Assembly: GCF_036381655.1 (NCBI RefSeq)
Contig: NZ_DASVCJ010000054.1
Location: 45,328-109,327 of the forward strand
DNA: 64,000 bases
Source of the DNA: Ferrovibrio sp036381655
Lineage (GTDB): Bacteria; Pseudomonadota; Alphaproteobacteria; Ferrovibrionales; Ferrovibrionaceae
Reading direction: 5' to 3'
Part shown: positions 25,705 to 34,387 of the stretch, one piece after another
How the letters are laid out: each line of letters begins with the position of its first letter
Position numbering within the stretch: the stretch's first letter is position 1
Notes under the pieces: model-generated
The model's database searches: none
What the model was told of the DNA's origin: nothing
What the model saw: only the letters and a program-made list of their open reading frames with translations
Translations under genes and position numbers: made by a program

Positions 25705-26169
25705 GTGATCGAACGATTGACACCCTTGCTGGGCCGCATCCTGATCGCCTCGCTGTTCCTGTCGGACGGCATCATCAGGATCGGCCATTTCGAACTGACG
25801 GCGTCCGTGGTGGCCGATGAAGGCGTGCCCTGGCCGCAGCTTGCCGCGGCGATCGCCATCGTGATCGATCTGGCCGGCGCCGCCATGCTGGCCGCCGGCC
25901 TGTTCACCCGCTGGGCCGCCCTCGCCCTCGCGGCGGAGACCCTGATCGCGGCCTTTATCGTTCACGATTACTGGGCCGCGCCGCTGGCGCAGCGCCCGGT
26001 CGAGCAGATTCTGTTCTTCAAGGATATCGCCATCATCGGCGGCCTGGTGGCGGTGATCTGCTACGGCGCCGGGCCGCTGTCGCTGGACCGCGATCTGGCC
26101 GGGCGGCATCGCAAGCGGCAGGCGTCGCGGCTGCCGCAGCCGCCGCGCCGTTTCGCCGCCTCGGCCTAG
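25705..26169 (+). CDS. DoxX family membrane protein (copy 3)
   Basis: A 154-residue third DoxX paralogue. It starts at a GTG (VIERLTPLLGRILIASLFLSDGIIRIGHFEL) with GGGAG upstream. Further helices are LAAAIAIVIDLAGAAMLAAGLF, LALAAETLIAAFIVHDYW and FFKDIAIIGGLVAVICYGAGPLSLD, with a basic C-terminal tail. Its stop overlaps that of the convergent LysR gene within a single CTAG. Conserved positions shared with copies 1 and 2 are the initial GRILIA, the HN/DYW and the FFK-IGG motifs. Confidence 0.87.
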   Translation: MIERLTPLLGRILIASLFLSDGIIRIGHFELTASVVADEGVPWPQLAAAIAIVIDLAGAAMLAAGLFTRWAALALAAETLIAAFIVHDYWAAPLAQRPVEQILFFKDIAIIGGLVAVICYGAGPLSLDRDLAGRHRKRQASRLPQPPRRFAASA

Positions 26170-27077
26170 GCCGTCTCGGCCTCGTGCCGGGAGACATCCT
26201 CGATCAGCCAGTCGCGCATCGCCTTGATCCGCGGCGCATCGGCCATGTGGGCGAGGCAGACGAACCAGTAGCCGTTGGTCAGCGGCAGCGGCGTGGTGTC
26301 GAACAGTTTCACCAGACGGCCGGCGGCGATTTCCTCGGCGACCAGTTGCGGGTCCATCACGGCAACCCCCATGCCCTGCACGGCGGCCTGGATGGCATAG
26401 GAGCGGGTTTCGAACATCGGGCCGATCGTCGGATCGATGCCGCCGACGCCGGCGGATTTCAGCCAGACGCGCCAGTCCTCGCGGCGGTTCTGCGAATGCA
26501 GCAGCTTCTGCCCCTTCAAATCGGCGGGCTTCCTGATCTCCGCGGCCAGCTTCGGCGACGCCACCGGCACCAGCGCCTCGGAAAACAGCCGGGTGGCGTT
26601 CAGGCCCGGCCAGTCGCCGTCGCCGTAGCGGATCGCGCAGTCGATGCCTTCGCGCTCCAGATCGGCCGGCTTGAGCGAGGTGGTGATGCGCACCTCGATA
26701 TCAGGATACTGCTCCTGAAAGCGCGGCAGGCGCGGAATGAACCAGCGCATCGCGAAGGTCGACAGCATGGAGACGGTCAGGGTGCCTTCGCCGCGCCGCG
26801 CCTCCAGCTTGGACAGCGCCGAAGCCAGGTGATCGAAGCCTTCCTGCACGTCGGGCAGGATGAGCTGGCCTTCCGTCGACAGCACCAGGCCCTTCTTGGT
26901 GCGGTGGAACAAAGGCACGCCGAGCAGTTCCTCCAGCTGGCGGATCTGGTGGGAAATCGCCGAGAGGGTGACCGATAATTCCTCGGCGGCGGCGGTGAAA
27001 TTGAGATGCCGGCCGGCGGCTTCGAAGGCTTTCAGGGCATTGAGCGGCAGCAGGCGGCGGCTGGGCAGGTGCGGCAT
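26166..27077 (-). CDS. LysR family transcriptional regulator, GcvA-like
   Basis: A 303-residue regulator beginning RRLLPLNALKAFEAAGRHLNFTAAAEELSVTLSAISHQIRQLEELLGVPLFHRTKKGL, the wHTH of the GcvA/AmpR subgroup. The effector domain shows LTVSMLSTFAMRWFIPRLPRFQEQYPDIEVRI, EGIDCAIRYGDGDWPGL and AAVQGMGVAVMDPQLV. It is divergent from leuC across 137 bp and convergent with DoxX copy 3. Whether its target is leuC or the DoxX block cannot be decided; LysR regulators usually act on the divergent neighbour. Confidence 0.93.
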   Translation of the reverse strand: MPHLPSRRLLPLNALKAFEAAGRHLNFTAAAEELSVTLSAISHQIRQLEELLGVPLFHRTKKGLVLSTEGQLILPDVQEGFDHLASALSKLEARRGEGTLTVSMLSTFAMRWFIPRLPRFQEQYPDIEVRITTSLKPADLEREGIDCAIRYGDGDWPGLNATRLFSEALVPVASPKLAAEIRKPADLKGQKLLHSQNRREDWRVWLKSAGVGGIDPTIGPMFETRSYAIQAAVQGMGVAVMDPQLVAEEIAAGRLVKLFDTTPLPLTNGYWFVCLAHMADAPRIKAMRDWLIEDVSRHEAETA

Positions 27078-27214
27078 GGAGATTCTTTTAAGCCGGCCGC
27101 GAATTTAAATCCACTGGAGCGGGCAAAATCGGCTCTGGACGCAGGCCCGGCAAAGCTGTTGAATCCGCCCCCTCCGGGGAAAACGCCCTTTTGGTTAGAA
27201 CATAGAGACCAGCC

Positions 27215-28627
27215 ATGACCGCGCCGCGCACGCTTTACGACAAAATCTGGGACAGCCACCTCGTCGACCTGGACGATCAGGGCAACGGCCTGCTCTATAT
27301 CGACCTGCATCTGGTCCATGAAGTGACCTCGCCGCAGGCCTTCGCCGGACTGAAGGCCGCCGGCCGCAAGGTCCGCCGCCCCGACCGCACCGTGGCCGTG
27401 CCCGACCATAACGTGCCGACCACCCCGGACCGCGCCCAGTTCGTCTTCGAGGACGAGGAAGCGAAGATCCAGGTCGAGACGCTGGACCGCAACGCCAGGG
27501 AATTCGGCGTCCGCTATTACCCGATGAACGACATCAACCAGGGTATCGTGCATATCGTCGGGCCGGAACAGGGCTATACCCAGCCGGGCATGACCATCGT
27601 CTGCGGCGACAGCCATACCTCGACGCATGGCGCCTTCGGCAGCCTGGCCTTCGGCATCGGCACTTCGGAGGTCGAGCATGTGCTGGCGACCCAGACGCTG
27701 CCGCAGCGCAAAGCCAAGAACATGAAGATCGAGATCGACGGCCAGCTCGGCCCGGGCGTGACCGCCAAGGACATCATCCTCGCCGTCATCGGCAAGATCG
27801 GCACCGCCGGCGGCACCGGCTATGTGATGGAATATACCGGCAGCGCCATCCGCAACCTGTCGATGGAAGGCCGCATGACGGTCTGCAACATGTCGATCGA
27901 AGCCGGCGCCCGCGCCGGCCTGATCGCGCCGGACGAGAAGACCTTCGAATATCTGAAGGGCCGGCCGCATGCGCCCAAGGGCGCCGCCTGGGAGCAGGCC
28001 CTGGCCTGGTGGAAGACCCTGCCCTCCGATCCGGGCGCCAAATACGACATGGAAGTCTTCCTCAAGGCGGAAGACATCGCGCCGCATGTCACATGGGGCA
28101 CCAGCCCGCAGGACGTGGCGCCGATCACCGGCGCAGTGCCCAATCCGGCCGAGATCAAGGACGAGCAGAAGCGCGCGGCGCTGGAACGCGCGCTCAACTA
28201 CATGGGCCTGAAGCCGGGCGAGAAGCTGGACAGCGTGCCGATCCAGCGCGTCTTCATCGGCTCCTGCACCAATGGCCGCATCGAGGACCTGCGCGCCGCC
28301 GCCGCCATCGCCAAGGGCCGCAAGGTGGCCGCCGGCGTGCAGGCGATGGTGGTGCCGGGCTCCGGGCTGGTGAAGCATCAGGCCGAGGAAGAGGGCCTCG
28401 ACAAGGTCTTCCTCGAGGCCGGCTTCGAATGGCGCGAGCCGGGCTGCTCGATGTGCCTGGCGATGAATGCCGACCGGCTGAAGCCGGAAGAGCGCTGCGC
28501 CTCGACCTCGAACCGCAATTTCGAGGGCCGCCAGGGGGCGCGCGGCCGCACCCACCTGATGAGCCCGGCGATGGCCGCCGCCGCCGCCGTCACCGGCAAG
28601 CTGGCCGACGTTCGCAAGTTCATCTGA
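27215..28627 (+). CDS. leuC: 3-isopropylmalate dehydratase large subunit
   Basis: With LeuD isomerises 2- to 3-isopropylmalate in leucine synthesis. It is an aconitase-type [4Fe-4S] enzyme. The 470 residues show DKIWDSHLV, YIDLHLVHEVTSPQAF, CGDSHTSTHGAFGSLAFGIGTSEVEHV, FIGSCTNGRIEDLRAA and GCSMCLAMN, which supply the cluster cysteines in the last two motifs. Length is normal. It starts a leuC-leuD-leuB unit; leuD follows after 18 bp. Confidence 0.97.
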   Translation: MTAPRTLYDKIWDSHLVDLDDQGNGLLYIDLHLVHEVTSPQAFAGLKAAGRKVRRPDRTVAVPDHNVPTTPDRAQFVFEDEEAKIQVETLDRNAREFGVRYYPMNDINQGIVHIVGPEQGYTQPGMTIVCGDSHTSTHGAFGSLAFGIGTSEVEHVLATQTLPQRKAKNMKIEIDGQLGPGVTAKDIILAVIGKIGTAGGTGYVMEYTGSAIRNLSMEGRMTVCNMSIEAGARAGLIAPDEKTFEYLKGRPHAPKGAAWEQALAWWKTLPSDPGAKYDMEVFLKAEDIAPHVTWGTSPQDVAPITGAVPNPAEIKDEQKRAALERALNYMGLKPGEKLDSVPIQRVFIGSCTNGRIEDLRAAAAIAKGRKVAAGVQAMVVPGSGLVKHQAEEEGLDKVFLEAGFEWREPGCSMCLAMNADRLKPEERCASTSNRNFEGRQGARGRTHLMSPAMAAAAAVTGKLADVRKFI

Positions 28628-28645
28628 GCGCGGGAGGAAGAGACA

Positions 28646-29275
28646 ATGGAAAAGTTCACCACGCTGACCGCCGTCGCCGCGCCGCTGCCGATGATCAATG
28701 TCGATACCGACATGATCATCCCCAAGCAGTTCCTCAAGACCGTCGAGCGCACCGGCCTGGCCAAAGGCCTGTTCTTCGAATTGCGCCAGACGCCGGACGG
28801 CAAGCCGGTGCCGGACTTCTTCATGAACCAGCCGCAATACAAGGGCGCGCAGATCCTGGTCGCCGGCGACAATTTCGGCTGCGGCTCGTCGCGCGAGCAT
28901 GCGCCCTGGGCGCTGCTGGATTACGGCATCCGCTGCGTGATCGCGCCGAGCTTCGCCGACATCTTCTACAACAACTGCTTCCAGAACGGCATTTTGCCGA
29001 TCAAGCTGCCGCAGGAGGATGTCGACAAGCTGATGGACGACGCCAAGCGCGGCGCCAATGCGCGCATCACCGTCGATCTGGAACGCCAAGAGATCAAGGG
29101 CCCGGATGGCGGCACGATCAAGTTCGAGATCGACGCCTTCAAGAAGCATTGCCTGCTCAACGGGCTCGACAATATCGGGCTGACCCTGGAGAAGAAGCCG
29201 AAGATCGACAGCTTCGAAACCAGGCAGCGCGCCTCGCAGCCCTGGCTGTATGCCGAGGCGGGGCGGACGGCCTGA
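28646..29275 (+). CDS. leuD: 3-isopropylmalate dehydratase small subunit
   Basis: Swivelling small subunit of the LeuCD isomerase. The 209 residues contain DTDMIIPKQFLKTVERTGLAKGLF, the substrate loop GDNFGCGSSREHAPWALLDYGIRCVIAPSFADIFYNNCFQNGILPI, and GPDGGTIKFEIDAFKKHCLLNGLDNIGLTL. The ribosome-binding site GGGAGGAAG precedes the ATG. A REP-like element separates it from leuB. Confidence 0.97.
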   Translation: MEKFTTLTAVAAPLPMINVDTDMIIPKQFLKTVERTGLAKGLFFELRQTPDGKPVPDFFMNQPQYKGAQILVAGDNFGCGSSREHAPWALLDYGIRCVIAPSFADIFYNNCFQNGILPIKLPQEDVDKLMDDAKRGANARITVDLERQEIKGPDGGTIKFEIDAFKKHCLLNGLDNIGLTLEKKPKIDSFETRQRASQPWLYAEAGRTA

Positions 29276-29297
29276 TACTCAACCCCGCACCCGGTTC

Positions 29298-29385
29298 GTC
29301 ACCCTCGGCGCAAGCCGAGGGTCCATTCCCACTACCCGCCAACGGGACCGTCGACTGGATGCCCGGGCTTCGCCCAAGCATGACG
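29298..29385. repeat. REP-like double palindrome between leuD and leuB
   Basis: Two inverted repeats: ACCCTCGG-6-CCGAGGGT (29301-29322), then GGATGCCCGGGCTTCGCCCA followed by AGCATGACG (29358-29385). Related elements recur at 38793-38881 and 46656-46701, always between genes, which marks this as a dispersed repetitive extragenic palindrome family. Confidence 0.8.
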
Positions 29386-29414
29386 ACGGAGGAAACCTAG
29401 AAGGACACGAGACA

Positions 29415-30527
29415 ATGCCATCCAACCGTACCATGCTGATGCTGCCCGGCGACGGGATCGGCCCCGAGGTGATGGGCGAAGTGCGCCGCGTCATCGAATG
29501 GATGGACAAGCGCCGGCACGTCTCCTTCGACGTGAAGGAAGACCTCGTCGGCGGCGCCGCCTACGACAAGCACGGCACGCCGCTGCATGACAAGACGATG
29601 CAGACGGCGCTCGATTGCGGCGTGGTGCTGCTCGGCGCCGTGGGCGGCCCGAAATGGGACAGCCTGCCCTTCGAGAAGAAGCCCGAGCGCGGCCTGCTGC
29701 GCCTGCGCAAGGAGATGGACCTGTTCGCCAACCTGCGACCGGCGAAATGCTTCGATGCGCTGGTCGAGGCCAGCAGCCTGAAGCCGGAGCTGGTCAAGGG
29801 CCTGGACATCATGATCGTGCGCGAGCTGACCGGCGGCATCTATTTCGGCCAGCCGCGCGGCATCGAGACTTTGCCGAACGGCGAGCGCCGCGGCATCAAC
29901 ACGCAATCCTATACCACCGGCGAAATCCGCCGCGTCGCTGCCGTCGCCTTCGAGCTGGCGCAGAAGCGCCACAACAAGGTGACCTCGCTGGAAAAGGCCA
30001 ATGTGATGGAATCCGGCGTGCTCTGGCGCGAGGAGGTCACCAAGCTGCATCAGGAGAAGTACAAGGACGTGCAGCTCGAGCATATGTATGCCGATAACGG
30101 CGCCATGCAGCTGGTGCGCAACCCGAAGCAGTTCGACGTGATGGTGACCGACAACCTGTTCGGCGACATCCTCTCGGACGAAGCGGCGATGCTGACCGGC
30201 TCGCTCGGCATGCTGCCCTCGGCTTCGATCGGCGCCGTCGACCCGGCCACCGGCCGCCGCATGGCGCTGTTCGAGCCGGTGCATGGCTCGGCTCCCGACA
30301 TCGCCGGCAAGGGCATCGCCAATCCGCTGGCGACGATCCAGAGCTTCTCGATGGCCTTGCGCTATGCCTACGATCTCGGCGCCGATGCCGACCTGATCGA
30401 TCAGGCGGCCGAAAACGTGCTCAAAAGCGGCGTGCGCACCGCCGATCTGGGCGGCGGCACCACCAAGGTCGGCACGTCCGGCATGGGCGATGCGCTGCTC
30501 AGGGAACTCGACAAGCTGGCGGCGTAA
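29415..30527 (+). CDS. leuB: 3-isopropylmalate dehydrogenase
   Basis: NAD-dependent oxidative decarboxylation of 3-isopropylmalate, the last specific step of leucine synthesis. The 370 residues begin MLMLPGDGIGPEVMGEVRRVIEW, with GAVGGPKWDSLPFEKKPERGLLRLRKEMDLFANLRPAKCF, the active-site MIVRELTGGIYFGQPRG, MYADNGAMQLVRNPKQFDVMVTDNLFGDILSDEAAMLTGSLGMLPSAS and FEPVHGSAPDIAGKGIANPLATI. The ATG at 29415 was chosen over an upstream in-frame start that would cross the REP element. A terminator follows. Confidence 0.97.
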   Translation: MPSNRTMLMLPGDGIGPEVMGEVRRVIEWMDKRRHVSFDVKEDLVGGAAYDKHGTPLHDKTMQTALDCGVVLLGAVGGPKWDSLPFEKKPERGLLRLRKEMDLFANLRPAKCFDALVEASSLKPELVKGLDIMIVRELTGGIYFGQPRGIETLPNGERRGINTQSYTTGEIRRVAAVAFELAQKRHNKVTSLEKANVMESGVLWREEVTKLHQEKYKDVQLEHMYADNGAMQLVRNPKQFDVMVTDNLFGDILSDEAAMLTGSLGMLPSASIGAVDPATGRRMALFEPVHGSAPDIAGKGIANPLATIQSFSMALRYAYDLGADADLIDQAAENVLKSGVRTADLGGGTTKVGTSGMGDALLRELDKLAA

Positions 30528-30549
30528 GAAGCCAGCCCGCGGCAACAGG

Positions 30550-30584
30550 AGCGCCGGCCTCGCAACAGGCCGGCGCTTTTTTTG
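30550..30584 (+). terminator. Rho-independent terminator after leuB
   Basis: AGCGCCGGCC and GGCCGGCGCT form a perfect 10-bp stem with an 8-nt loop, directly followed by seven T. It ends the leuCDB transcript. Confidence 0.92.
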
Positions 30585-30706
30585 TTTCCCGGCCGGCGGC
30601 GGCAGCCGGCAAACCGGTAAACTTTTGCGGCGCCACAGCAAAGGGCTTGTGCGGCGCAGCAAAATGGCGAAACTGCTGCGGCGTTACTGTCTGGGGAGAC
30701 CGTCAC

Positions 30707-31339
30707 ATGATGAGGCTGATCGGCCGTAATCTGTCGCCGTATGCGCGGCGCGTCGCCATCGCCATGACCCTGCTCGATGTGCCGCATGAGCGCGAATACC
30801 TCTCGGTGACGGCCGATCCGCAGCGCGGCCTGGAGGTCAATCCGGTCGGCCGCGTGCCGGCGCTGCAGCTCGACGACGGCGATACGCTGATCGAGTCCGG
30901 CGCGATCCTGGATTACCTGATGGATCTGGTCGGACCCGCGAAAAGCCTGATCCCGCCGCATGGCAAGCCGCGGCGCGACTGCCTGCAGGTGATGGCGATC
31001 GCCTGCGGCGTCCTCGATAAGGCCGTCAATGCGATCTACGAGGTGCGGCGCCGCCCGGCCGAGAAAGTGCACGAACCCTGGCGGCAGCATCTGCTGACCC
31101 AGGTCGCCGGCGGCCTCGCCGCGCTGGAAGCGCGCGCCGCGGCCATCGCCGCGCCCGGCCAATGGCTGCTCGGCCAGCATATCAGCATGGCCGACGTCTC
31201 GCTCGGCGTGATGATGAGCTTTCTCGGCGTCATGCTGCCCGAAGCGGTGCCGGCGGGCCGCTATGCGGCGCTGGAAAATTTCCGGCAGCGCTGCGAAGCC
31301 CTGCCGGCTTTCCAGGCGCATCCGCTGGAGACACCCTGA
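30707..31339 (+). CDS. Glutathione S-transferase family protein
   Basis: A 210-residue GST-fold protein. The thioredoxin-like domain begins MMRLIGRNLSPYARRVAIAMTLLDVPHEREYLSV (a Ser rather than Cys at the expected active position), with NPVGRVPALQLDDGDTLIESGAILDYLMDL. The helical domain has WLLGQHISMADVSLGVMMSFLG. Two ATG codons lie in tandem at 30707 and 30710. Its TGA stop abuts the TCA of the convergent 2H phosphoesterase gene without a spare base. Confidence 0.9.
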   Translation: MMRLIGRNLSPYARRVAIAMTLLDVPHEREYLSVTADPQRGLEVNPVGRVPALQLDDGDTLIESGAILDYLMDLVGPAKSLIPPHGKPRRDCLQVMAIACGVLDKAVNAIYEVRRRPAEKVHEPWRQHLLTQVAGGLAALEARAAAIAAPGQWLLGQHISMADVSLGVMMSFLGVMLPEAVPAGRYAALENFRQRCEALPAFQAHPLETP

Positions 31340-31849
31340 TCAGGCGGCCAGTTCGAATTTCGCCGCCGGCCTGATCGCGCCATGCTCGAGCCGCAGCAGT
31401 TCGAGCGCCGTCACCCGGCCCGAGAGCGGCGGACCGAAACTGGCGCCGATCTGCCGCTGCAGCGCCTTGGCGCAATAGACGGCGCCGAAGCGGGCGACGG
31501 TAAGATGCGGGCGGTAATCGGCAAGCGCATGACCGAGCCGCCGGTGCAGCGCGGCGAATTGCGGCGCGCTCGCCGCATCGGCCAGCAGCACGTTCAGATG
31601 GGCATATTTCGGCTGGAACGGGTCCGCCATCCGCTCCAGCCGGTCGAAAGCCGCCGCGAAAGCCGGCGTTGCGGCCGCCGCCGCCGCCAGCTCGGCCGCG
31701 AAGGCGGCCTGGTCGGCGATGGCGCGCGGAAACGCCAGGGTCACATGCGGCCCGACGCGATCCTGCAGCGGATCATGCGCCGCGCGGATCGCCGCCAGCC
31801 AGGCGGCAGCGGCCGCATCGAAATCAGGGATCGCAATCACCGCCAGCAT
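31340..31849 (-). CDS. 2'-5' RNA ligase / 2H phosphoesterase family protein
   Basis: A 169-residue protein of the 2H phosphoesterase (LigT/ThpR) superfamily. The two defining HxT motifs are HVTLAFPRA near residue 33 and HLTVARFG near residue 115. They surround the expected FDRLERM and YAHLNVLLADA core. Members cleave or form 2'-5' phosphodiester bonds or 2',3'-cyclic phosphates; the natural substrate here is unknown. It is convergent with the GST gene and divergent from the LysE gene. Confidence 0.85.
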   Translation of the reverse strand: MLAVIAIPDFDAAAAAWLAAIRAAHDPLQDRVGPHVTLAFPRAIADQAAFAAELAAAAAATPAFAAAFDRLERMADPFQPKYAHLNVLLADAASAPQFAALHRRLGHALADYRPHLTVARFGAVYCAKALQRQIGASFGPPLSGRVTALELLRLEHGAIRPAAKFELAA

Positions 31850-31893
31850 CGCTTTAAGCTTAGCGGAGCGATGCCCTCACTGCGAGCCGCCCG

Positions 31894-32532
31894 ATGACCG
31901 CCTCCCTCCTGATCGCCGCCGCGCTGGCCGGCGCGGCCTATGTCATCACGCCGGGCCCGGCCTTCCTGGCCCTGCTCGGCATCGGCGCCGGCCAGGGCCG
32001 CAGGGCGGGATTGCTGTTCCTGAGCGGCCATCTGCTCGGCGATACCGCCTGGGCGAGCCTGTCGCTCGTCGCCATCATCGGCTCGGCCAGCCTGGGCACG
32101 CTGGTCTTCGACATCCTCGGCCTGGTCTGCGGCGCCTATCTGCTGCTGCTCGGCTGGCGCGCCCTGCGGGCCATGCGCCGGAGCGATGGCGGCCTGAGCA
32201 GCGCCGCAGAAAAGCCGCTGCGGCGCGGCCTCGCCTTCGGCCTCACCAACCCGAAGGCCTATCCCGTCTCGGTCGCCATGTTCACCGCCCTGCTCGCCTC
32301 GCATGCGGCGGAGCTGGACTGGAGCAGCCTGCCGCCGCTCCTGGCCGCCGCCTTCCTCGGCTTTCTCGGCGCCGACGCCGTGCTGCTCTGGGTGATCGGC
32401 GCCGCCCCGGTGCGCCGGCTTTACCGCCGCCACGAACTCTGGATCACGCGGCTCAGCGGAGCGATCTTCATCGGCTTCGGCCTGCAGGCTTTGTGGCATG
32501 CCGCGCCGGGCCTGCTGGCGCGCCGCGCCTAG
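31894..32532 (+). CDS. LysE family amino acid exporter
   Basis: A 212-residue inner-membrane exporter of the LysE/RhtB family. It has the start LLIAAALAGAAYVITPGPAFLALLGIGAGQGRRAGLLFLSGHLLGD, about six hydrophobic helices, and the mid-protein GLAFGLTNPKAYPVSVAMFTALL. LysE members export basic or neutral amino acids, or homoserine and lactones. The stop TAG overlaps the convergent isomerase stop within a CTAG. Confidence 0.88.
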   Translation: MTASLLIAAALAGAAYVITPGPAFLALLGIGAGQGRRAGLLFLSGHLLGDTAWASLSLVAIIGSASLGTLVFDILGLVCGAYLLLLGWRALRAMRRSDGGLSSAAEKPLRRGLAFGLTNPKAYPVSVAMFTALLASHAAELDWSSLPPLLAAAFLGFLGADAVLLWVIGAAPVRRLYRRHELWITRLSGAIFIGFGLQALWHAAPGLLARRA

Positions 32533-33149
32533 CTCCGCCTGAGCGCTTCTCGCACCAGCGGCAGGCGGTCGTTGCCGAAATACATGTCGGTATCGTTGAC
32601 GAAGATGGTGGGCGAGCCGAAGCCGCCGCGGGCGATCACCTCGTCGGTATTGGCCTTGAGCCGGGCCTTGATGGCCGGATCGTTGACGGCTTGCGCCATG
32701 CGCGCGGCATCGAGGCCGGCGCGCGCGGCGGCCTCGGCCAGCACGTCCTCCCGGCTGATATCCTTGTCCTCGCCCCAGTAAAGCTCGAACAGCGCCTTGG
32801 CCAAAGCGAGCTGCCTGCCCTGCTCCTCCGCCCATAGCAGGGCGCGCAGGCCTTTCACCGAATTGACCGGGAAGACGCTGGGCGGGAACTTGATCCCGAT
32901 GCCGGCGAGCCGCGCCCAGTCCTGCATGTCTTTCAGCGCATAGGCCGCCTTGGCCGGCACCGGGTTGTCGCGCTGCTGGTAGACGCTCGGATTGACGCTG
33001 TTGAACACGCCGCCGACCAGAAAGGGCCGGTAGGCGATCTCGGCGCCCTCTTCGCGCGCCAGCGGCTGGATGTTGGTGAAGGCGAGATAGGTCCAGGGCG
33101 AAGAGACGTCGTAGAAGAATTCGAGCTTTTTCATCGCCTGCCCCGTCAT
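32529..33149 (-). CDS. 2-hydroxychromene-2-carboxylate isomerase family protein (DsbA fold)
   Basis: A 206-residue kappa-class GST/DsbA-fold enzyme. It starts with LEFFYDVSSPWTYLAFTNIQPLAREEGAEIAYRPFLVGGVFNSV (the Ser in SSPW replaces the DsbA Cys), and ends with VIARGGFGSPTIFVNDTDMYFGNDRLPLV. The family isomerises 2-hydroxychromene-2-carboxylate in naphthalene degradation using glutathione, but most homologues act in unknown pathways. The ATG at 33149 overlaps the upstream GST stop by 4 bp; an alternative start is 33134 (MKKLEF). Confidence 0.88.
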   Translation of the reverse strand: MTGQAMKKLEFFYDVSSPWTYLAFTNIQPLAREEGAEIAYRPFLVGGVFNSVNPSVYQQRDNPVPAKAAYALKDMQDWARLAGIGIKFPPSVFPVNSVKGLRALLWAEEQGRQLALAKALFELYWGEDKDISREDVLAEAAARAGLDAARMAQAVNDPAIKARLKANTDEVIARGGFGSPTIFVNDTDMYFGNDRLPLVREALRRS

Positions 33150-34066
33150 GCCTTGGCCGGCACCAGGATGAAGCCGGCGCGCGGGAAATGCACATGCACC
33201 TCGCCGACCTCGGGCGCGCTGCGCCTGATGGTCACGCTCTGCGCATCCAGCGCCACCAGCTCGCCCACCGTCGGATCGCGGCCGGTATCGTCCGGCGTGA
33301 CGCTGACCATCGCCCCGGCGGTAAGGCCGAGCGCATTGGGCATGACGGTGCCGCGCACGGGCGCCGGCTGCGCCGCCCTGGCCGCGGCGACGGCGGCCTT
33401 GGCGTCGAGATCGCTCCGCTCGCCATGGCCGAACGCCTTCATGCGGTCGGCCCAGGCATTCAGCCCGGCGTAATCGGCCAGCGCATCGGACCTGGCGCGC
33501 TCGCGCACGAACCAGACGCAGTGATAGACGGCGAGATCGGCCAAGCTCGGCGCATCGCCGAACAGGAACGCGCGATTATCCGCCAGCGCATCCTCGATCC
33601 AGCCCAGATGCGCCCGCAGCGGCCCCTGCATGACGGCGGCCTGCTGCTTGAGCCTGGCGCGGTCGATATTGCGGCCGGAGAATTTCGAGCGGTCCTCGAG
33701 GAAGGCGTCCGGCAGCTTGTCGCCGAAAGCGCCGAAGGCGATCGCCACCGCAGCGCCGAAAAGCTGATGGTCGGCCCAGAAGGCGACGCCTTCCGCCAGG
33801 CCCCGCGCCAGGCCGGGATAGAATGTCGGCGTCGGATGGCGGCGCTCCAGTTCGCGCAGGATCAGCTGCGTGTCGCAAAATATGTCGGCGCCGATCTGCA
33901 GCACCGGCGTCTTGCGGTAGCCGCCGGTCAGCGGCATCAGGTCGGGCTTGGGCATCACCGGCGGAATGTCGACCGACTGCCAGGCCAGCTTCTTGATGCC
34001 GAAGGCGATGCGCACCTTCTCGGAAAAGGGCGAGGTGGCGTAATGGTGCAGGATGATGCCGCTCAT
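33146..34066 (-). CDS. Glutathione S-transferase family protein, extended
   Basis: A 306-residue protein longer than normal GSTs. Residues 1-205 form the GST fold: LHHYATSPFSEKVRIAFGIKKLAWQSVDIPPVMPKPDLMPLTGGYRKTPVLQIGADIFCDTQLILRELE and FLFGDAPSLADLAVYHCVWFVR. Residues from about 225 add a C-terminal beta-rich domain (GTVMPNALGLTAGAMVSVTPDDTGRDPTVGELVALDAQSVTIRR). It is coupled by a 4-bp overlap to the isomerase gene, so the two probably act in one glutathione-dependent pathway. Confidence 0.88.
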   Translation of the reverse strand: MSGIILHHYATSPFSEKVRIAFGIKKLAWQSVDIPPVMPKPDLMPLTGGYRKTPVLQIGADIFCDTQLILRELERRHPTPTFYPGLARGLAEGVAFWADHQLFGAAVAIAFGAFGDKLPDAFLEDRSKFSGRNIDRARLKQQAAVMQGPLRAHLGWIEDALADNRAFLFGDAPSLADLAVYHCVWFVRERARSDALADYAGLNAWADRMKAFGHGERSDLDAKAAVAAARAAQPAPVRGTVMPNALGLTAGAMVSVTPDDTGRDPTVGELVALDAQSVTIRRSAPEVGEVHVHFPRAGFILVPAKA

Positions 34067-34145
34067 CGTGTGTCCTCCCAGACGGTCCCGCCGCAGAGTA
34101 AGGGCGCTGTCGCAACGTCAGGCAAGAGCCCGGGTTGGCGCCCGG

Positions 34146-34300
34146 GCGAGGCCCCGGCGAGGACCCGGCGAGGACCCGGGCGGGCCATTGCGGGCCGGTC
34201 TGAACCGGAGCGGACCATGGCGGACCGCCATGCATCGTTATGAACCGTTATGAACCATTCCTTCCCGTTTTGAACCGTCTTGCACCATTCCGCCCCGTTT
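34146..34300. repeat. Short repeats in the 582-bp gap before asd
   Basis: The gap 34067-34648 holds no supportable gene. It contains three 11-bp units, GCGAGGCCCCG then GCGAGGACCCG twice (34146-34178), and two 20-bp segments matching at 17 positions and 30 bp apart (34251-34270 and 34281-34300, pattern TGAACCATTCCTTCCCGTTT). The rest of the gap has the two promoter candidates and the direct repeat listed separately. Confidence 0.7.
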
Positions 34301-34387
34301 CGTCTTATCCGGTCTTGTTCCGGCCTATCCGCGCTTCATCCCCGCCGCGGCCTTGGACACCCCAAACCGCACGGCGCGCAAGGAACA

